Shown: piece after piece, positions 14,901-15,512 of the stretch
How the letters are laid out: the number at the start of each line of letters is the position of its first letter
Position numbering within the stretch: position 1 is the stretch's first letter
Assembly (NCBI GenBank): GCA_946404295.1
Contig: CAMJDE010000017.1
Span: forward strand, 1-15,512
DNA: 15,512 nt
Source of the DNA: an uncultured Clostridia bacterium
Lineage (GTDB): Bacteria > Bacillota > Clostridia > Oscillospirales > CAG-272
Direction: 5' to 3'
Made by a program: the position numbers and the translations under genes
Notes under the pieces: generated by a model
What the model saw: the letters and a program-made list of their open reading frames with translations, nothing else
Told to the model about the DNA's origin: nothing
Databases searched by the model: none

Positions 14901-15512
14901 CGCGTCGGAAAACCGCTCCGCGACCCGCTCGAGCAGGGCTTTGCCGAAGACGGTTCTTTCGGGGGGGAGGTTGCAAACTTCCTCGATATAATCGGCGCAA
15001 ACGTCGAGTTTGCCCGCACCTTCCGGACAGTTCTGCGCCTGCTCCCAAACCGCGAGAACGATTTTGGAAAGATCCTCTTGACTGCGCGATTCGACGACGG
15101 TCGAAACGAAGTCGCAGAACTCCTCCGCCGTGCCTACGCCGGACTCGTCGCCCGCGAACAGGCGGTCGATAAAGGGGTCGAGCACGAAGCGGAGCAGGTG
15201 CGCTTCCTCGTTCGGGTCGCAGACGCGGTAGTTCGGCGAGATGCCCGCGCAGTCGGAGAACTCGGTGACGATCCGACGGCAGAAACCGTCGATCGTGCCG
15301 ATATCGGCGTCGGCGAGCAGAAGCAGCTGCTCGGGCAGGCGGCGGTCGGAGGGGTCCTTGCGGATGGCTTCGTTCAGCGCCCTCGTCAGTTTGTCTTTCA
15401 GGTCGTTCGCAGCCGCGACCGTGAAGGTGACGATCACCATGCGCGAAACGTCGCGCGGGTCTTCTCTGTCGGTCAGCAGGCGGATCACGCGCTCGGTCAG
15501 CGTGGTGGTTTT
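11916..15512 (-). CDS. addA: ATP-dependent helicase/nuclease AddA (5' end cut by window edge)
   Basis: Helicase-nuclease subunit of AddAB, which resects double-strand breaks to load RecA; 1198 residues visible, near full length. The right edge falls in Walker A: the first visible residues KTTTLTERV start at its lysine, so roughly 20-30 N-terminal residues are missing. UvrD-type motifs follow: VTFTVAAANDLK, DEYQDVNP (about 14340-14366), GDVKQSIYLFRR, LSENFRCD, TIHHSKGLEFPVV and LYVALTRARERLYV. The C-terminal RecB-like nuclease has GTATHEFLQF, QGIMDCVF, LLDYKTDRL (about 12105-12127) and QLGYYALAV, so all catalytic residues are present. An acidic/Pro-rich insertion at about 12665-12800 separates helicase and nuclease. 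Stop TAA at 11916. addB is expected upstream, outside the window. It faces the antiporter gene tail to tail. Confidence 0.96.
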   Translation of the reverse strand, partial: KTTTLTERVIRLLTDREDPRDVSRMVIVTFTVAAANDLKDKLTRALNEAIRKDPSDRRLPEQLLLLADADIGTIDGFCRRIVTEFSDCAGISPNYRVCDPNEEAHLLRFVLDPFIDRLFAGDESGVGTAEEFCDFVSTVVESRSQEDLSKIVLAVWEQAQNCPEGAGKLDVCADYIEEVCNLPPERTVFGKALLERVAERFSDAPERARALLASLSSAPAVTQDALRQPIEALSLAVRVFADPKSAYDAVRSAIFAAADAAIPAFRSNSKFVAQADPDFVSEAKAFLYGVRAAADEFKPLFLSSSADWKTEAEEHLKTSRLLARLISRFDELVAAEKKRRNVASFADVERAALAILVSRNAETGKFEKTAVAREIASRYDEVFVDEYQDVNPIQHAIFEAISGERNRFLVGDVKQSIYLFRRAEPKIFTALKAAFPPLDEAGDRPAASLFLSENFRCDKPIVDFANGVFDKLFGATGASIGYCDGDRLRFAKPAEKCSPEPILPVVRMFKDPVTEDGDAPAEDAECAWVADEIARLTSEGNRADGAPIAPDDVAILLRAEKHATAFRAALTKRGIPVSVETKVDFFDAPEIRLALCLLNAVDNPRRDVPLVGLLLSPLCEGFTPDLLVSIRREASVYDEPFYDALVEYCDRHPDFAPGARFLSQLASFRRAAEGMPVDRLIQKLFTETGLLPIGGAANRENGRENLLLFYQYARAFEATSFRGLYRFIAYVNDLAADGQKLGLQPPANVKGVHVMTIHHSKGLEFPVVFVARTLGGRGGNRALTSDGNVSLTTRFGLTVKVRDKTGLARIETPFRRIAEQEKKLLESEEALRVLYVALTRARERLYVTGLLRRDRKVAKKREKYRDASPLSAHEVLSESAPFDLILRAIGGEDSKLATVILPPDEENEAAVVSPAEPAATKAPKPKKAPPVIRGDDGEEISEEDAEKILKDRFAYRYEFPWLGTVPGKLSVSVLSPAVLDGADETTAVLTPKTPREAPPLPHFLSGAKKPVDPTLRGTATHEFLQFCDLGKVRENGVEAELDRLISGGFLTKETRDLVNLSELELFRSSSLADEMLGARWMRRELRFNMILPASRFTEDPELKKNLKDQTVLVQGIMDCVFLSEADELVLLDYKTDRLRGGIRADDDEIAAFVGRHRDQLGYYALAVEKMLGRKPDRILLYPLCLGRPIRVSLPDAEL

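Noticed and set aside
1..15512. CRISPR arrays, tRNA or rRNA genes, transposases
   Set aside because: No regularly spaced repeats, cloverleaf-like or rRNA-like stretches, or transposase motifs were seen on either strand by reading; no search program was run.

Overview
The window looks like a piece of chromosome from a GC-rich uncultured Bacillota, probably a gut-type Clostridia lineage (Christensenellales or Oscillospirales-like). This rests on AGGAGG-type ribosome sites, four lipoproteins with an LASC lipobox followed by Thr/Glu-rich linkers, a chromosomal ParABS locus with Bacillus-type parS sites, and AddA-type recombination. The taxonomic guess is inference. Every gene is on the minus strand except the antiporter.

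Positions 1-7448 form a carbohydrate-related block read right to left. A cytoplasmic GH42 beta-galactosidase has its own extended -10 promoter. It is followed by a sugar-type solute-binding lipoprotein and a secreted endonuclease/exonuclease/phosphatase-fold lipoprotein, with gaps of 55 and 97 bases, and then a terminator-like hairpin. After that come two separately promoted SGNH-esterase lipoproteins, the second running off the left edge. These two share a nearly identical stretch of about 237 bases covering upstream region, ribosome site, signal peptide and linker, in front of different catalytic parts. A reasonable reading is surface de-acetylation and capture of galactose-containing oligosaccharides, import, and hydrolysis inside the cell. 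No permease or transport ATPase is present.

Positions 7449-8195 hold no convincing gene. They contain hairpins, two copies of an imperfect repeat, a likely bidirectional terminator and a homopyrimidine tract.

Positions 8196-10623 are a compact chromosome-segregation locus: parA, parB and a third, translationally coupled gene for an unrecognised membrane protein. It is bracketed by two parS palindromes. The right-hand parS sits between two strong divergent promoters, one for parA and one for a plus-strand calcium/sodium antiporter (10705-11772), which ends in a strong terminator. The usual neighbours of this locus (mnmE, mnmG, rsmG, noc) are absent.

Positions 11916-15512 are nearly all of addA, cut by the right edge at its Walker A lysine and convergent with the antiporter gene.

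The best candidate for something undescribed is the ParB-coupled membrane protein with its flanking parS pair. The reused promoter-plus-lipoprotein-leader cassette is the second.
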